NCBI RefSeq assembly: GCF_015665295.1
Contig: NZ_JADFAJ010000022.1
Span: 1 to 63,038 of the forward strand
Source: Maricaulis sp.
GTDB lineage: Bacteria > Pseudomonadota > Alphaproteobacteria > Caulobacterales > Maricaulaceae
Direction: 5' to 3'
DNA: 63,038 nucleotides
Below the pieces are notes generated by a model. The model was not told the DNA's origin. It saw nothing but the letters and a program-made list of their open reading frames with translations, and ran no database searches. Each line of letters begins with the position of its first letter. The stretch's first letter is position 1. Positions 44,587 through 53,929 of the stretch are shown one piece after another. The translations under genes were made by a program, and so were the position numbers.

Positions 44587-46176
44587 TCAGACGGCCGCGG
44601 CCGGTTGTTTCGGGGTTATTTCGGCCCGGCCATAGGCCTCGCCGCGATCGAGTGTGAAGAGCAGCGAGTCGATCGCTGCGGTGACAACATCCGGTCCGCG
44701 AGCGCGGCCGGAAAAGGTCTCACCGGCAATGTCGACGCTGATATCGGCGACGAATTCGCGGCCCGATGCGGTCGAGCGCATGCGGGTTTCCAGGGCGATG
44801 ATCGTGGCATCGGTCCCGGTAATGCGCTGGACCGCAGCGAAGGCTGCCGCCATGGGGCCGTCGCCTGACGCAATGTCGGATACACGGCCCCGGTCGGGAT
44901 GCTCGAGCTCGACCCGCGCGAACTGCTTGGGCTGGCGCCCCGCGGTGGTGCGCAATTCGGTGCGCAGCACCGTCCAGCGTGAACCGCTGGGCGAAAAGCC
45001 CTCCATCATGGCGACTAGGTCGGCATCATTCACCTCGCCAAGCTCGTCGGCCAGGATCTTGAAATCCGTGAAGATACGGTTGAGCGCGTCCGGATCGGGC
45101 TGATAGCCCAGCTTGGCCAGGCGCTGGACCAGCGCGTGTTTGCCGGAATGCTTGCCCAATACCAGAGCCGAGCCTGGCGCACCGACGCTTTCCGGGGTCA
45201 TGATTTCATAGGTGCGGCGGTCCGAGATCATGCCGTGCTGGTGGATGCCCGCCTCGTGCGCGAAGGCATTCCTGCCAACAATCGCCTTGTTCGGTGCCAC
45301 GACGGTCCCCGTCACCCGCGCCAGGCGCTGGCTGGCGGCCCAGATCTTGGTTGCATCGACATGGCTGATTGCCGGGAAGATATCGGCACGCACCTGCAGC
45401 GCCATGACAATCTCCTCCAGCGAGCAATTGCCGGCCCGCTCGCCGATCCCGTTGATTGCACATTCGACCTGGCGGGCGCCGCCCTTGACGGCAGCCAGTG
45501 AATTGGAGACGGCGAGGCCGAGATCATTGTGACAATGGGCCGAGAAGATCACATGATCGGGCCGCTCGACCTCTGCCATCAGCCGCTCGAAGACGGCGCG
45601 GATCTCGTCCGGCTCTGAATAGCCGACCGTGTCCGGCACGTTCAGCACGTCGGCGCCATAGGCCGCGGCGCAGCTCATTGCCTCGACCAGGAAATCCGGT
45701 TCGGTGCGCAGCGCGTCCTCGGCCGAGAACTCGATCTCGTCGAAGCTGCCGGCGGCATGCCTCAGGCAGCGCTCGATGGTCTGCAGGACTTCGCGACGCG
45801 ACATGCGCAGCTTGGCCTCGCGGTGGATCGGACTGGTGGCGATGAAGATGTGCAGGCGCTTGCGACGTGCCGGTTCGAGGGCGATCGCGGCGGCATCGAT
45901 ATCGGTCTCGTTGGCACGGGCCAGCGAGCACAGCGTCGAATTGCGGATCTCCGACGCGATAAGCCGGATGGCCTCGCTGTCGCCGGGCGAAGCGGCGGCA
46001 AAACCGGCCTCGATTGTGTCGACACGCATCGCCTCCAGCAGGTGGGCGATCTCCAGCTTTTCCGCCGGATTCATCGAGAAGCCGGGCGCCTGTTCACCAT
46101 CACGCAGCGTGGTATCGAAGATCTGCAGCCGGTCCGGCTGCGGGGTTTTCACGGGTCTCAGCGTCGGGGCGGACAT
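44587..46176 (-). CDS. leuA: 2-Isopropylmalate synthase
   Basis: An ~529-residue LeuA that condenses acetyl-CoA with 2-oxoisovalerate, the committed step of leucine synthesis. HMGL-like TIM barrel: IFDTTLRDGEQAPGFSM, SAHCHNDLGLAVSNSLAA and NGIGERAGNCSLEEIVM. The C-terminal allosteric LeuA dimer domain (about 390-520) is present, so leucine feedback is expected. ATG 46176 has GGAG six bases upstream; ATG 46188 is an in-frame alternative. It overlaps the ilvN end. Confidence 0.95.
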   Translation of the reverse strand: MSAPTLRPVKTPQPDRLQIFDTTLRDGEQAPGFSMNPAEKLEIAHLLEAMRVDTIEAGFAAASPGDSEAIRLIASEIRNSTLCSLARANETDIDAAAIALEPARRKRLHIFIATSPIHREAKLRMSRREVLQTIERCLRHAAGSFDEIEFSAEDALRTEPDFLVEAMSCAAAYGADVLNVPDTVGYSEPDEIRAVFERLMAEVERPDHVIFSAHCHNDLGLAVSNSLAAVKGGARQVECAINGIGERAGNCSLEEIVMALQVRADIFPAISHVDATKIWAASQRLARVTGTVVAPNKAIVGRNAFAHEAGIHQHGMISDRRTYEIMTPESVGAPGSALVLGKHSGKHALVQRLAKLGYQPDPDALNRIFTDFKILADELGEVNDADLVAMMEGFSPSGSRWTVLRTELRTTAGRQPKQFARVELEHPDRGRVSDIASGDGPMAAAFAAVQRITGTDATIIALETRMRSTASGREFVADISVDIAGETFSGRARGPDVVTAAIDSLLFTLDRGEAYGRAEITPKQPAAAV

Positions 46177-46478
46177 GCTTGTCTCCATCGGTCGGGACCG
46201 GCAGCCGCCTCGGCTGCGATTTCGGGTGCGATCCGGGCATGGGTGTCGGACGTGAAGACGCCGCGCACGTCGAGCAGGCGTGCGACCTGGCGGGCCAGCA
46301 CATCCATGTTGCGGGCGGCGTCACGGGCATCGAGCATCATCGTGACGGTCGACTGCCCGTTGCTGGCGGCGGCCTTGTCGAGCGTGGCAATGGTGAAGCC
46401 GCGGCGTTCCACGAGGCCGATAAGCCGCATCAGGGCGCCTTCCGCATCAGCGAGTTCAATACGAAGAGACGTGCGCAT
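46158..46478 (-). CDS. ilvN: Short acetolactate synthase regulatory subunit
   Basis: A 106-residue single ACT-domain protein (LRIELADAEGALMRLIGLVERRGFTIATLD). It directly follows the large subunit (two bases apart) and overlaps leuA. Alphaproteobacterial IlvH proteins are usually about 160-185 residues with a second C-terminal domain; this one resembles the short enteric IlvM/IlvN type. It should bind the catalytic subunit, and valine feedback may differ. Confidence 0.87.
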   Translation of the reverse strand: MRTSLRIELADAEGALMRLIGLVERRGFTIATLDKAAASNGQSTVTMMLDARDAARNMDVLARQVARLLDVRGVFTSDTHARIAPEIAAEAAAGPDRWRQACPPRR

Positions 46479-46480
46479 GA

Positions 46481-48202
46481 TCAGTCCTCCATCATGTCGG
46501 CATTGGACGCGCCCGGCGGCACCAGCGGCCAGACATTCTCGCGCGGGTCGATCAGGACATGCGCGAGGATCGGGCCGCGAGCGTTGAGCAGGCGGTCGAT
46601 CGCCGCGGGAACTTCCTCGCGGCTGTGAACGGTGAAGGCCTCGATGCCGAAGGCATGGGCCACTTCCGCGAAATCGGGATTGTCGTAGAGGTCGATCTCG
46701 GAGAAATTCTCGTCGAAGAAATACTCCTGCCACTGCCGGACCAGGCCCAGAGAGGCATTGTCCAGCAGCAGGATCCTGATCGGCACGCCATAGCGACGGG
46801 CGGTGGCCAGCTCCTGGATATTCATCATGATCGAGCCGTCGCCGGTGATGGTGACGACCTTGGCGTCCGGGCGGGTCATCGCGGCCCCGATGCCGGCTGG
46901 CAGGCCATAACCCATGGCGCCCAGCCCTGCCGATGTCAGGTGATGCTCGGGGCGCGAGAAGCGGCAATGCTGGGCGACCCACATCTGGTGCTGGCCGACA
47001 TCGCAGGCGGCGATGAAATCGTCACCGGCGACTTCCGACAACTGCTTCAGCATGGCCGGCGCAAACACGCCCGAGCCCGGCGCGTCATAGCGGAAAGCGT
47101 GGCGGTGCTTGCGTTCAACGCAGAGGTCGCGCCATTCGGCGATGTCCAGCCAGTCATTGGTGATACCCGCCAGGATGGCCGAGATATCGCCAGCCAGCCC
47201 GATCTCGGCCCGGCGCAGCTTGTCGATCTCCGCTGCATCGCCATCAATATGGATGATGCGGGCACCAGGGGCGAAGCTGTCGAGACGGCCGGTCGCCCGG
47301 TCGTCGAAACGGGCGCCGCAGCAAATCAGCAGGTCGCTTTCATCGACCGCAACATTGGCCGCCCGGCCGCCATGCATGCCCAGCATGCCGAGATAGGTCT
47401 CGCTGTCGGGATGGGCACAGCCCAGCCCTTTCAACGTGGCAACGGAGGGGATGCCGGTGCGGGTCATGAAGTCGCGCACGGCATCGACCGCGCCGCCCAG
47501 GGTAACGCCCCCGCCGATATAGAGGACCGGACGTCGCGACCGGGCCAGCAGGGCCGTCGCAGCTGCCAGGTCTGATTCTGACGGATGCGACGGCCCGGCC
47601 TCAAGCCGAGGCTCTGGGGGTAGGGTGGGGTACGCCTCGGCTTGTAAGACATCCTTCGGCAGATCGATCAGGACAGGGCCGGGGCGCCCGCCTTCCGCGA
47701 TTGCAAAGGCTTCGGCGATCATCTCCGGAATCCGCATCGGGTCGCGGATGATGATCGAGTGTTTCACGACCGGCATGGACATGCCGAAGACATCGACTTC
47801 CTGGAAAGCGTCGGTCCCCATCAGTCCCGACGGCACCTGGCCGGTCAGAATGATCATCGGGACACTGTCCAGATAGGCATTGGCGATGCCGGTCAGGAGA
47901 TTCGTCGCGCCGGGCCCGGACGTCGCCAGGCAAACGCCGGCTTTGCCTGTCAGACGCGCCTGGGCGTCGGCGGCAAAGGCGGCTGCCTGTTCATGGCGGA
48001 CGAGAATATGCTGCAGGGACGAGCCGGTCAGCGCGTCATAGACCGGCATGATGGCTCCGCCCGGATAGCCGAAGACGCGGGTGACGCCCAGCGCTTCCAG
48101 CGTGCGCACGACCGCATGCGCCCCGGTTTGCCGGCGGGCGGGGCGTTCGGCAGCGGCGGTGGTTGCCGTGTCGTCGATTTCGGTGGCGGGCAGGGCCGTC
48201 AT
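46481..48202 (-). CDS. ilvB: Acetolactate synthase large subunit
   Basis: A ~573-residue ThDP enzyme making acetolactate or acetohydroxybutyrate. N-terminal VFGYPGGAIMPVYDAL with RHEQAAAFAADAQAR (catalytic Glu), central IDLPKDVLQAEAYP, and C-terminal ThDP motif TITGDGSIMMNIQELATA are present. ATG 48202 is preceded by GGACGAA. A proline-rich insert after IDLPKDV coincides with an exact 10-bp inverted repeat at 47602-47611 / 47635-47644 in the linker between domains. Confidence 0.96.
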   Translation of the reverse strand: MTALPATEIDDTATTAAAERPARRQTGAHAVVRTLEALGVTRVFGYPGGAIMPVYDALTGSSLQHILVRHEQAAAFAADAQARLTGKAGVCLATSGPGATNLLTGIANAYLDSVPMIILTGQVPSGLMGTDAFQEVDVFGMSMPVVKHSIIIRDPMRIPEMIAEAFAIAEGGRPGPVLIDLPKDVLQAEAYPTLPPEPRLEAGPSHPSESDLAAATALLARSRRPVLYIGGGVTLGGAVDAVRDFMTRTGIPSVATLKGLGCAHPDSETYLGMLGMHGGRAANVAVDESDLLICCGARFDDRATGRLDSFAPGARIIHIDGDAAEIDKLRRAEIGLAGDISAILAGITNDWLDIAEWRDLCVERKHRHAFRYDAPGSGVFAPAMLKQLSEVAGDDFIAACDVGQHQMWVAQHCRFSRPEHHLTSAGLGAMGYGLPAGIGAAMTRPDAKVVTITGDGSIMMNIQELATARRYGVPIRILLLDNASLGLVRQWQEYFFDENFSEIDLYDNPDFAEVAHAFGIEAFTVHSREEVPAAIDRLLNARGPILAHVLIDPRENVWPLVPPGASNADMMED

Positions 48203-48233
48203 CACATTTCGTCCTTTGTCAGCTCAAGGCCGG

Positions 48234-49250
48234 TCAGGCATTGGCGCCAGGCTGCAGCCACGGCATGTCGGCGCGCAGCGCGGCGCCGGTCTTTTCGATC
48301 GGGTGTTCCAGGTCCTTGCGCAGAAGCGCCTGGTATTGCGGCTTGCCGGCCTGGTTCTCGGTGATCCAGTCGCGCGCGAAAGTGCCGTCCTGGATATCCT
48401 TGAGAACTTCGCGCATGCGGGCGCGGGTCTCGTCATTGATGACGCGCGGGCCGGAGCGCAGATCGCCGTAAATGGCGGTCTCCGAGATGAACTCGTGCAT
48501 CTTCGCCATGCCGCCCTCATAGAGCAGGTCGACGATCAGCTTGAGCTCGTGCAGGCATTCGAAATACGCGACTTCCGGCTGATAGCCGGCATCGACCAGG
48601 GTTTCGTAGCCGGCCATGACCAGCTCGGTCGCGCCGCCGCACAGGACAGCCTGTTCGCCGAACAGGTCGGTCTCGGTCTCTTCGGCGAAGGTGGTCTCGA
48701 TGATGCCGGAATTGGCACCGCCAATGCACGCGGTATAGGCCAGGGCCCGGTTGCGGGCCTCGCCGGTCGCATCCTGCTGGACCGCGAAAAGGCAAGGCAC
48801 GCCGCGGCCGATCTCGTATTCACGGCGGACCAGATCGCCGGGACCTTTCGGGGCGACCAGGATGATGTCGACGCCTTCAGGCGGGGTGACGCGGCCGAAA
48901 TGGACCGAGAAGCCGTGCGCGAACAGGACCGCATCACCAGCCGAGAGGTTGGGCGCGATCGACTCGCGGAACAGGGCTTCATGGCTCATGTCCGGCGTCA
49001 GGATGGCGATCAGCTTGCCGGCTTTGGCCGCCTCTTCCGGCGTCGCGGTCTTGAGACCATCGGCTTTGGCCTTCTTCTCGCCGGCACCGCCGGGACGAAC
49101 GCCGACCGTGACATCACATCCACTTTCCTTGAGGTTCATGGCGTGGGCACGGCCCTGGCTGCCATAGCCGATCACGGCGATCGGCTGGGACTTGAAGGTT
49201 GTCGTGTCGACCTCGAAAGCGGCACGGCGGGACGGGGTGGACGCAGTCAT
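48234..49250 (-). CDS. ilvC: Ketol-acid reductoisomerase
   Basis: A 338-residue class I KARI: NADPH site [21 protein letters not shown], metal and substrate residues in [21 protein letters not shown] and [25 protein letters not shown]. It isomerises and reduces acetolactate to the dihydroxyacid. The ATG overlaps the ilvD stop (ATGA), and ilvB follows 31 bases later. Confidence 0.97.
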   Translation of the reverse strand: MTASTPSRRAAFEVDTTTFKSQPIAVIGYGSQGRAHAMNLKESGCDVTVGVRPGGAGEKKAKADGLKTATPEEAAKAGKLIAILTPDMSHEALFRESIAPNLSAGDAVLFAHGFSVHFGRVTPPEGVDIILVAPKGPGDLVRREYEIGRGVPCLFAVQQDATGEARNRALAYTACIGGANSGIIETTFAEETETDLFGEQAVLCGGATELVMAGYETLVDAGYQPEVAYFECLHELKLIVDLLYEGGMAKMHEFISETAIYGDLRSGPRVINDETRARMREVLKDIQDGTFARDWITENQAGKPQYQALLRKDLEHPIEKTGAALRADMPWLQPGANA

Positions 49251-50971
49251 GCTGGCATCTCCTGCTTGGATGGCTTGGGTGTGGCTTGTGGGGTCGATGC
49301 TGAGGGCATCGGCGCGATGAGTGTGGTGGCGCCGCGCGAGGCTGAAGAGACCAGGGCGGCATATTTGGCGAAAACGCCGGTCGGCGCGGCGCGGTTTGAG
49401 GTCCAGGCCGGGCGGTTGCCGAGATCGGCGTCGACATCGATCCGGCGCGCGGCGACATCGATGCGGATCATGTCGCCATTGCGGACCCGCCCGATCGGGC
49501 CGCCATCGGCTGCCTCCGGGCTGACATGGCCGATCACGAAGCCTTTGGAGGCACCGGAAAAGCGACCGTCCGTAATCAGGGCGACATCGCTGGCCAGGCC
49601 CTGGCCGACAAGGGCGGCGGTAACGCCCAGCATTTCGCGCATGCCAGGCCCCCCCTTGGGGCCCTCATTGCGGATGATGATGATGTCGCCGGCCTTGACC
49701 GAGTTGGACTCGACGGCGGCGAAGGCATCTTCCTCGCATTCGAAGACGCGGGCGGGACCGGAGAATTCGCTGCGGTCATGGCCGGACAGTTTCAGGACGG
49801 CGCCCTCGGGGGCTAGGTCACCGCTCAGGATGCGGAAACCGCCATCCGGCTTGACCGGATTGGTGACCGAGTGGATGACACGCTGGTTTTTCGCCTCGGT
49901 CGCGCTTGCGCACTCGGTGTGCAGGCTCTGGCCGGTCACGGTCGGCGTGTCAGCCAGCAGCCCGCCTTCGATCAGGCGCTGACCGAACAGGCGCGACCCG
50001 CCGGCCAGGAACATGTGATGGGCCAGGAAGCGGCCGCCGGGCTTCAGGTCGGTGATGACGGGGGCTTCGCTGGAAATGCGGTCGAAATCGGCAATGTCGA
50101 AGGGGACACCCGCTTCCGCTGCGATCGCAGCGACGTGCAGGACGGCATTGGTCGAGCCACCCGAGGCCGAAGCCGCGATGACGGCATTGCGCAATGAGGC
50201 TTCGGTGATGAAACGGCGCGGTGTCGTGCCGGCCTTTGCCAGCTCCACTGCCAGGCGACCGCAACGGGCGGCCGCAGCTGGCTTGTCGGGATGCGGCGCC
50301 GGAATGTCGTTCACACCCATCGGCGACAAGCCCAGCATGGTCAGGATCATCGCCATCGTGTTGGCGGTGAACTGGCCTCCACAGGCACCGGCGCCGGGGC
50401 AGGCGGCCTTTTCGACCTTGGCCAGGCCGTCATCGTCCAGCGTGCCGGCTGCGTGGGCGCCAACGGCTTCGAAGACATCCTGGATCGACAGCGCCCGGTC
50501 GCCCAGCTTGCCCGGCATGATCGTGCCGCCATAGAGGATGCAGCCCGGCACATCCATGCGGGCCAGCGCCATGGCGGCGGCCGGGATGGTCTTGTCGCAA
50601 CCGACCAGGATGACGACGCCGTCCAGGCTGTGACCGCGGGTCGCCAGTTCGATCGAGTCGGTAATGACCTCGCGCGAGATCAGCGAGGCGCGCATGCCTT
50701 CCGTGCCCATCGAGATGCCATCGGAAACAACGATCGTGTTGAAATCGACTGGATGACCACCAGCTTCGCGAACCGCCTCACGAACCGGTTCGGCCAGGTC
50801 GGCCAGGTGCATGTTGCACGGCGTGACCGTGGTCCAGGTGTTGATCACCCCGATCATAGGTTTGCCGAAATCGCCATCCTCCATGCCGGTCGCGCGCAGC
50901 ATGGCGCGGGCCGGCGCGCGGGCCGGTCCTGCCGTGATGGCGTCTGAGGATTTGCGGTGGGTCTGGGTCAT
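49247..50971 (-). CDS. ilvD: Dihydroxy-acid dehydratase
   Basis: A 574-residue IlvD that dehydrates dihydroxyacids to keto acids. Motifs: [47 protein letters not shown] (Fe-S cluster Cys) and [17 protein letters not shown] chose ATG 50971 ([10 protein letters not shown]). The upstream GTG at 50995 lies inside the attenuator tail and would be an unlikely start. It is the first structural gene, 25 bases downstream of the terminator. Confidence 0.96.
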   Translation of the reverse strand: MTQTHRKSSDAITAGPARAPARAMLRATGMEDGDFGKPMIGVINTWTTVTPCNMHLADLAEPVREAVREAGGHPVDFNTIVVSDGISMGTEGMRASLISREVITDSIELATRGHSLDGVVILVGCDKTIPAAAMALARMDVPGCILYGGTIMPGKLGDRALSIQDVFEAVGAHAAGTLDDDGLAKVEKAACPGAGACGGQFTANTMAMILTMLGLSPMGVNDIPAPHPDKPAAAARCGRLAVELAKAGTTPRRFITEASLRNAVIAASASGGSTNAVLHVAAIAAEAGVPFDIADFDRISSEAPVITDLKPGGRFLAHHMFLAGGSRLFGQRLIEGGLLADTPTVTGQSLHTECASATEAKNQRVIHSVTNPVKPDGGFRILSGDLAPEGAVLKLSGHDRSEFSGPARVFECEEDAFAAVESNSVKAGDIIIIRNEGPKGGPGMREMLGVTAALVGQGLASDVALITDGRFSGASKGFVIGHVSPEAADGGPIGRVRNGDMIRIDVAARRIDVDADLGNRPAWTSNRAAPTGVFAKYAALVSSASRGATTLIAPMPSASTPQATPKPSKQEMPA

Positions 50972-50995
50972 TTCATGTTCCGTGGTTCGAAACAC

Positions 50996-51026
50996 AAAAA
51001 AACCCGCTCCGGTTTCCGGGAGCGGG
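50996..51026 (-). terminator. ilv operon attenuator terminator
   Basis: On the - strand, CCCGCTCCC and CCGGAGCGGG form a GC-rich stem (8 bp plus a small bulge and 2 bp, AAA loop) followed by seven T residues (51002-50996), ending 25 bases before ilvD. The 5' arm can instead pair with the leader peptide region at 51077-51085. Confidence 0.85.
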
Positions 51027-51059
51027 TCTTTTGTGTCTGCCGGTTGGCGAGGTCTCTCG

Positions 51060-51128
51060 TCAGGCAGGCGCGCTAACCGCTCCCGTTATGGAGGAGGTAA
51101 TAAGTACAAGTACGAGGAGGCCGAGCAT
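51060..51128 (-). CDS. ilv leader peptide (22 residues)
   Basis: A small frame ATG 51128 to TGA 51060 whose product begins [10 protein letters not shown]: codons 4-10 are seven consecutive Leu/Val/Ile codons, and two more (I14, V18) follow. This is a textbook branched-chain leader. Upstream in-frame ATGs (for example 51191, which has a GGAAAG site) could lengthen it to about 43 residues. A perfect 9-bp complement links 51077-51085 (inside the last codons) with 51017-51025 of the terminator arm, forming the antiterminator. Confidence 0.78.
   Translation of the reverse strand: MLGLLVLVLITSSITGAVSAPA
51077..51085 (-). promoter_or_regulatory. Antiterminator strand of the ilv attenuator
   Basis: CCGCTCCCG (+ strand) at 51077-51085 is the exact complement of 51017-51025. 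When a ribosome stalls in the Leu/Val/Ile codon run at 51119-51099, this strand is free to pair with the terminator 5' arm and let transcription enter ilvD. Confidence 0.7.
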
Positions 51129-51382
51129 GTTCGCCCGCTCGCCCGTCAGGGCAGCGGCCGGGGCAACCGGCATGGCGTATGCTTTGATCATAAGATCGGC
51201 TTTCCAGAACTCTATTGCGGTGCAACGTGACGCGCGAATTTGGTTAAGGCAACCCCGATTTGGAAAAAAACTGCACCGAAGTCGGAATTCTGGCACAAAG
51301 CGGCAGGTTCATTCTCCCAGTGCCGATTTTAAGCACGAGAATACTACGCGCTCGCGCGCGCGAGACGGGGTAGGGTTTGGTC

Positions 51383-51760
51383 ATGTGGGTGAAACGGTTG
51401 ATTTGGCGCGCCTTGGGCCTGGTCTTCGTGGCGCTGGCCATCGCCGGTGCCATCTTGCCGCTTGTGCCGACAACGCCCTTCCTTCTCCTCGCGGCATTCT
51501 TCTTCGCCCGCTCTTCGCCCCGCCTGCATGGCTGGTTGATGGCGCACCGCCAGTTCGGGCCCTTGATCCGCAACTGGCGGGACCATGGCAGTATCGACCG
51601 TCGCTCCAAGTATTTCGCGCTTGCAGCGATGCTTGCCGCCCTGTTGACCAGCCTGGTGATGGGGGTTCGCCCCGTCCTGATCGCCATCCAGATTCTCGTG
51701 CTGGCCGGCGTTGGCTGGTTCATCCTGAGCCGACCCGAAGGTCCTCAAAACGAAACCTGA
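51383..51760 (+). CDS. DUF454 (YbaN-like) inner-membrane protein
   Basis: A 125-residue protein with three to four hydrophobic segments. GLVFVALAIAGAILPLVPTTPFLLLAAFFFARSSPRLH is the DUF454 signature (LPLVPTTPFLLLA), followed by WLMAHRQFGPLIRNWRDHGSI. The family has no firm function. ATG 51383 follows GGGTAGGG. It is divergent from the ilv operon, with about 250 bases between their starts. Confidence 0.85.
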   Translation: MWVKRLIWRALGLVFVALAIAGAILPLVPTTPFLLLAAFFFARSSPRLHGWLMAHRQFGPLIRNWRDHGSIDRRSKYFALAAMLAALLTSLVMGVRPVLIAIQILVLAGVGWFILSRPEGPQNET

Positions 51761-52329
51761 TGCGCGAACTGAACCGAGTACCATCTTGCTGCATCGGCAC
51801 GCAGGCCTGTTCATTTCCGTGCAGCGTGAAACGTCCGCACCTGAATCTCGATTAACCGGTTGACGAAAAATTGTGCACGCGCAGCAAATTTTCAGGCGAC
51901 ATCCGATCATGTCGCGACTCTGTGGATTGAACTGCTGGCGGCGGCCGACGTCAGCCTCTTTCTCGGAGAAGAAAGTTGCAGGTCGGAGCGAAATTCGGAC
52001 TCCCGGTGAAACAAAAAACCGGAAAAGCGTTGTGATGAGAAAATTGTTGCAACGCAGCATAACTGGTCCTACGCTGTTGAAATCAAGAGTCGCCTCAAGG
52101 TGACCTGACCACAGAGCGCACAGATTGGATCCGTCACCACAGCCATGTGGTGCGGATCGTGAGTGAAGGCGGGGCCAGGTGTCCTCGCGAGTGCGCGCCG
52201 CGTCTGGCGACCATCACCTCACTGATCCTGAAAGGGTTTTTCAAGCGCTGCGGGAAGTCCGCAGCCCTGTTCGCGACCTGATGACAGGCCGGATGGTGAG
52301 GGGCAGTTGCCAGAAACGGGGGGATCCCA
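51761..52329. other. 569-base gene-free region upstream of amt
   Basis: No credible gene was seen; the short frames here have poor codon character. It contains a 12-bp hairpin with one bulged T (ATCCG-T-CACCACA / TGTGGTGCGGAT, 52129-52157) and a weak promoter candidate at 52048-52076 (TTGCAA, 17 bases, TACGCT). No clear sigma-54 (TGGCAC/TTGC) element was found, although amt genes are often nitrogen-regulated. It is somewhat lower in GC than its surroundings. Confidence 0.4.
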
Positions 52330-53679
52330 ATGATTGGCAGATCACAGATGAACAAGACACTGGCGCGAGGTGCCATGTGCGCCGTGGTGGCCGGTATCGG
52401 TTTGACCGGTGCTGCGCATGCCGAAGTGTCGGAAGAAACAGCGTTTGTTTTCAATACGCTGCTATTCCTGATCGGGGGGTTCCTGGTCATGCTCATGGCG
52501 GCCGGTTTCGCCATGCTCGAAGCCGGTTTTGTGCGCACCAAGCACACCGCCGCCATATGTCTCAAGAATATCGCGCTCTACTCGATCGCCGGCATCATGT
52601 TCTACCTTGTCGGCTACCAGGTCATGTATGGCGGGCAGACGCCGTATTTCGGCATTCCGGCCATCTGGGTACCGTCCGAGATCGCGAGCGATGAAGCGAT
52701 CGACCTCGGCACCGGCTACGCGGCAGCGTCCGACTGGTTCTTCCAGATGGTCTTCGTGGCCACTGCGGCGTCCATCGTATCCGGCACGATTGCCGAACGC
52801 GTGAAGCTTGGCCCCTTCTTCATCTTTGTCGTGGTTCTGACGGCCCTGATCTACCCGATCCAGGGCAGCTGGGAGTGGGGCGGCGGTTGGCTGGATGCCG
52901 ATTTCGGCTTCTCTGACTTTGCCGGTTCCACCCTCGTTCACTCGACCGGTGGATGGGCAGCCCTTGCCGGCGCTATCCTGCTCGGTGCGCGGGCTGGCCG
53001 TTTCGGACCTGACGCCAAGCCGATGATGCCCGGTTCCCTGCCGCTCGCGACGTTAGGCACCTTCATTCTCTGGTTCGGCTGGTTCGGTTTCAACGGCGCG
53101 TCCCAGCTTGCTTTGGGTTCGTCGGCTGATGCTGTCGCGATCTCGCAGATTTTCGCTAACACCAATATGGCCGCTGCTGGTGGCGTGGTGACGGCCTACC
53201 TGCTGTCGATGTTGCTCGGTGGCGGCAAAGCCAACCTTGCGCTCTGCCTCAATGGCGCGCTGGCGGGTCTTGTGGCCATCACGGCCGAGCCGCTGACGCC
53301 GACCATCATGCAGGCCATCGCCATTGGAGCGTTCGGCTCGGTGATCGCAACCTTCGGCGCCAAGCTGCTTGAGATCGTCCGTATCGATGACGTCGTCGGT
53401 GCCATCCCGGTCCACCTCTTCGCCGGTATATGGGGCACGATGGCGGTGCCGCTGACGAATTCCGACGCCACCTTCTTCGGGCAGGCGGTCGGCGTTGGTG
53501 CCATCGGCGCCTTTGTCTTCGTCACCAGCTTTGTTGTCTGGCTGATCCTCAAGATCACCGTCGGTATCCGACTGTCACCGGACGCAGAGAATGTCGGCGG
53601 CGACCTGTCAGAACTCGGACATGACGCCGGCTCCATCTTCGCCAGTGACGTGGGAAAGACGTCAGCCCCGGCGCAGTAA
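52330..53679 (+). CDS. amt: Ammonium transporter
   Basis: A 449-residue Amt/MEP channel. A cleavable signal (GIGLTGAAHAE) precedes eleven predicted helices. The twin pore His residues lie in STLVHSTGGWAAL and IPVHLFAGIWGTM, and the Phe gate and EAGFVRTKH segment are typical. The C-terminal tail (RLSPDAENVGGDLSELGH) is the usual GlnK-interaction region, but no glnK lies next to it here. ATG 52330 follows GGGGGGAT. Confidence 0.96.
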   Translation: MIGRSQMNKTLARGAMCAVVAGIGLTGAAHAEVSEETAFVFNTLLFLIGGFLVMLMAAGFAMLEAGFVRTKHTAAICLKNIALYSIAGIMFYLVGYQVMYGGQTPYFGIPAIWVPSEIASDEAIDLGTGYAAASDWFFQMVFVATAASIVSGTIAERVKLGPFFIFVVVLTALIYPIQGSWEWGGGWLDADFGFSDFAGSTLVHSTGGWAALAGAILLGARAGRFGPDAKPMMPGSLPLATLGTFILWFGWFGFNGASQLALGSSADAVAISQIFANTNMAAAGGVVTAYLLSMLLGGGKANLALCLNGALAGLVAITAEPLTPTIMQAIAIGAFGSVIATFGAKLLEIVRIDDVVGAIPVHLFAGIWGTMAVPLTNSDATFFGQAVGVGAIGAFVFVTSFVVWLILKITVGIRLSPDAENVGGDLSELGHDAGSIFASDVGKTSAPAQ

Positions 53680-53690
53680 CGGCTCAAGCG

Positions 53691-53725
53691 GCCGGATCCG
53701 GTGAGCCCGTCTCGCCGGATCCGGT
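53691..53725. repeat. Pair of GCCGGATCCGGT repeats
   Basis: Two identical 12-base copies (53691-53702, 53714-53725) lie just after amt. The 10-bp core CCGGATCCGG is self-complementary, so the copies can also pair into a 10-bp hairpin. No T-run follows, so this is a hairpin or binding-site candidate rather than a standard terminator. Confidence 0.5.
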
Positions 53726-53929
53726 TCCGCCGCCGGACGGGGCCGTCCCGGAGCCAAGTCAGACTGTTTCACCAACCCCGGAGCGCCGGTCCAGTCCGGC
53801 ACTCCCCCAGACACTGAAATCCGCGCCGGTCATCACGCGGTCATCGGGAGAGCTGCGCTCCCGGCCCGCCGACCGGAGACTCAGGAAACCCAGCTCTTCA
53901 ACACCCGAACTTCCACCCAGGAGTAAGTC

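Noticed and set aside
46559-47575. A 338-codon plus-strand frame opposite ilvB
   Set aside because: Antisense shadow of the acetolactate synthase gene.
48081-49982. A 633-codon plus-strand frame opposite ilvC and ilvD
   Set aside because: It spans two genuine opposite-strand genes and shows no domain; shadow of codon bias.
51873-52103. A 76-codon frame upstream of amt
   Set aside because: No ribosome-binding site, poor codon character and no recognisable domain; treated as non-coding.
51761-52329. A sigma-54 promoter for amt
   Set aside because: No sequence close to TGGCAC-N5-TTGC was found; CGGCACG near 51816 lacks the second element.
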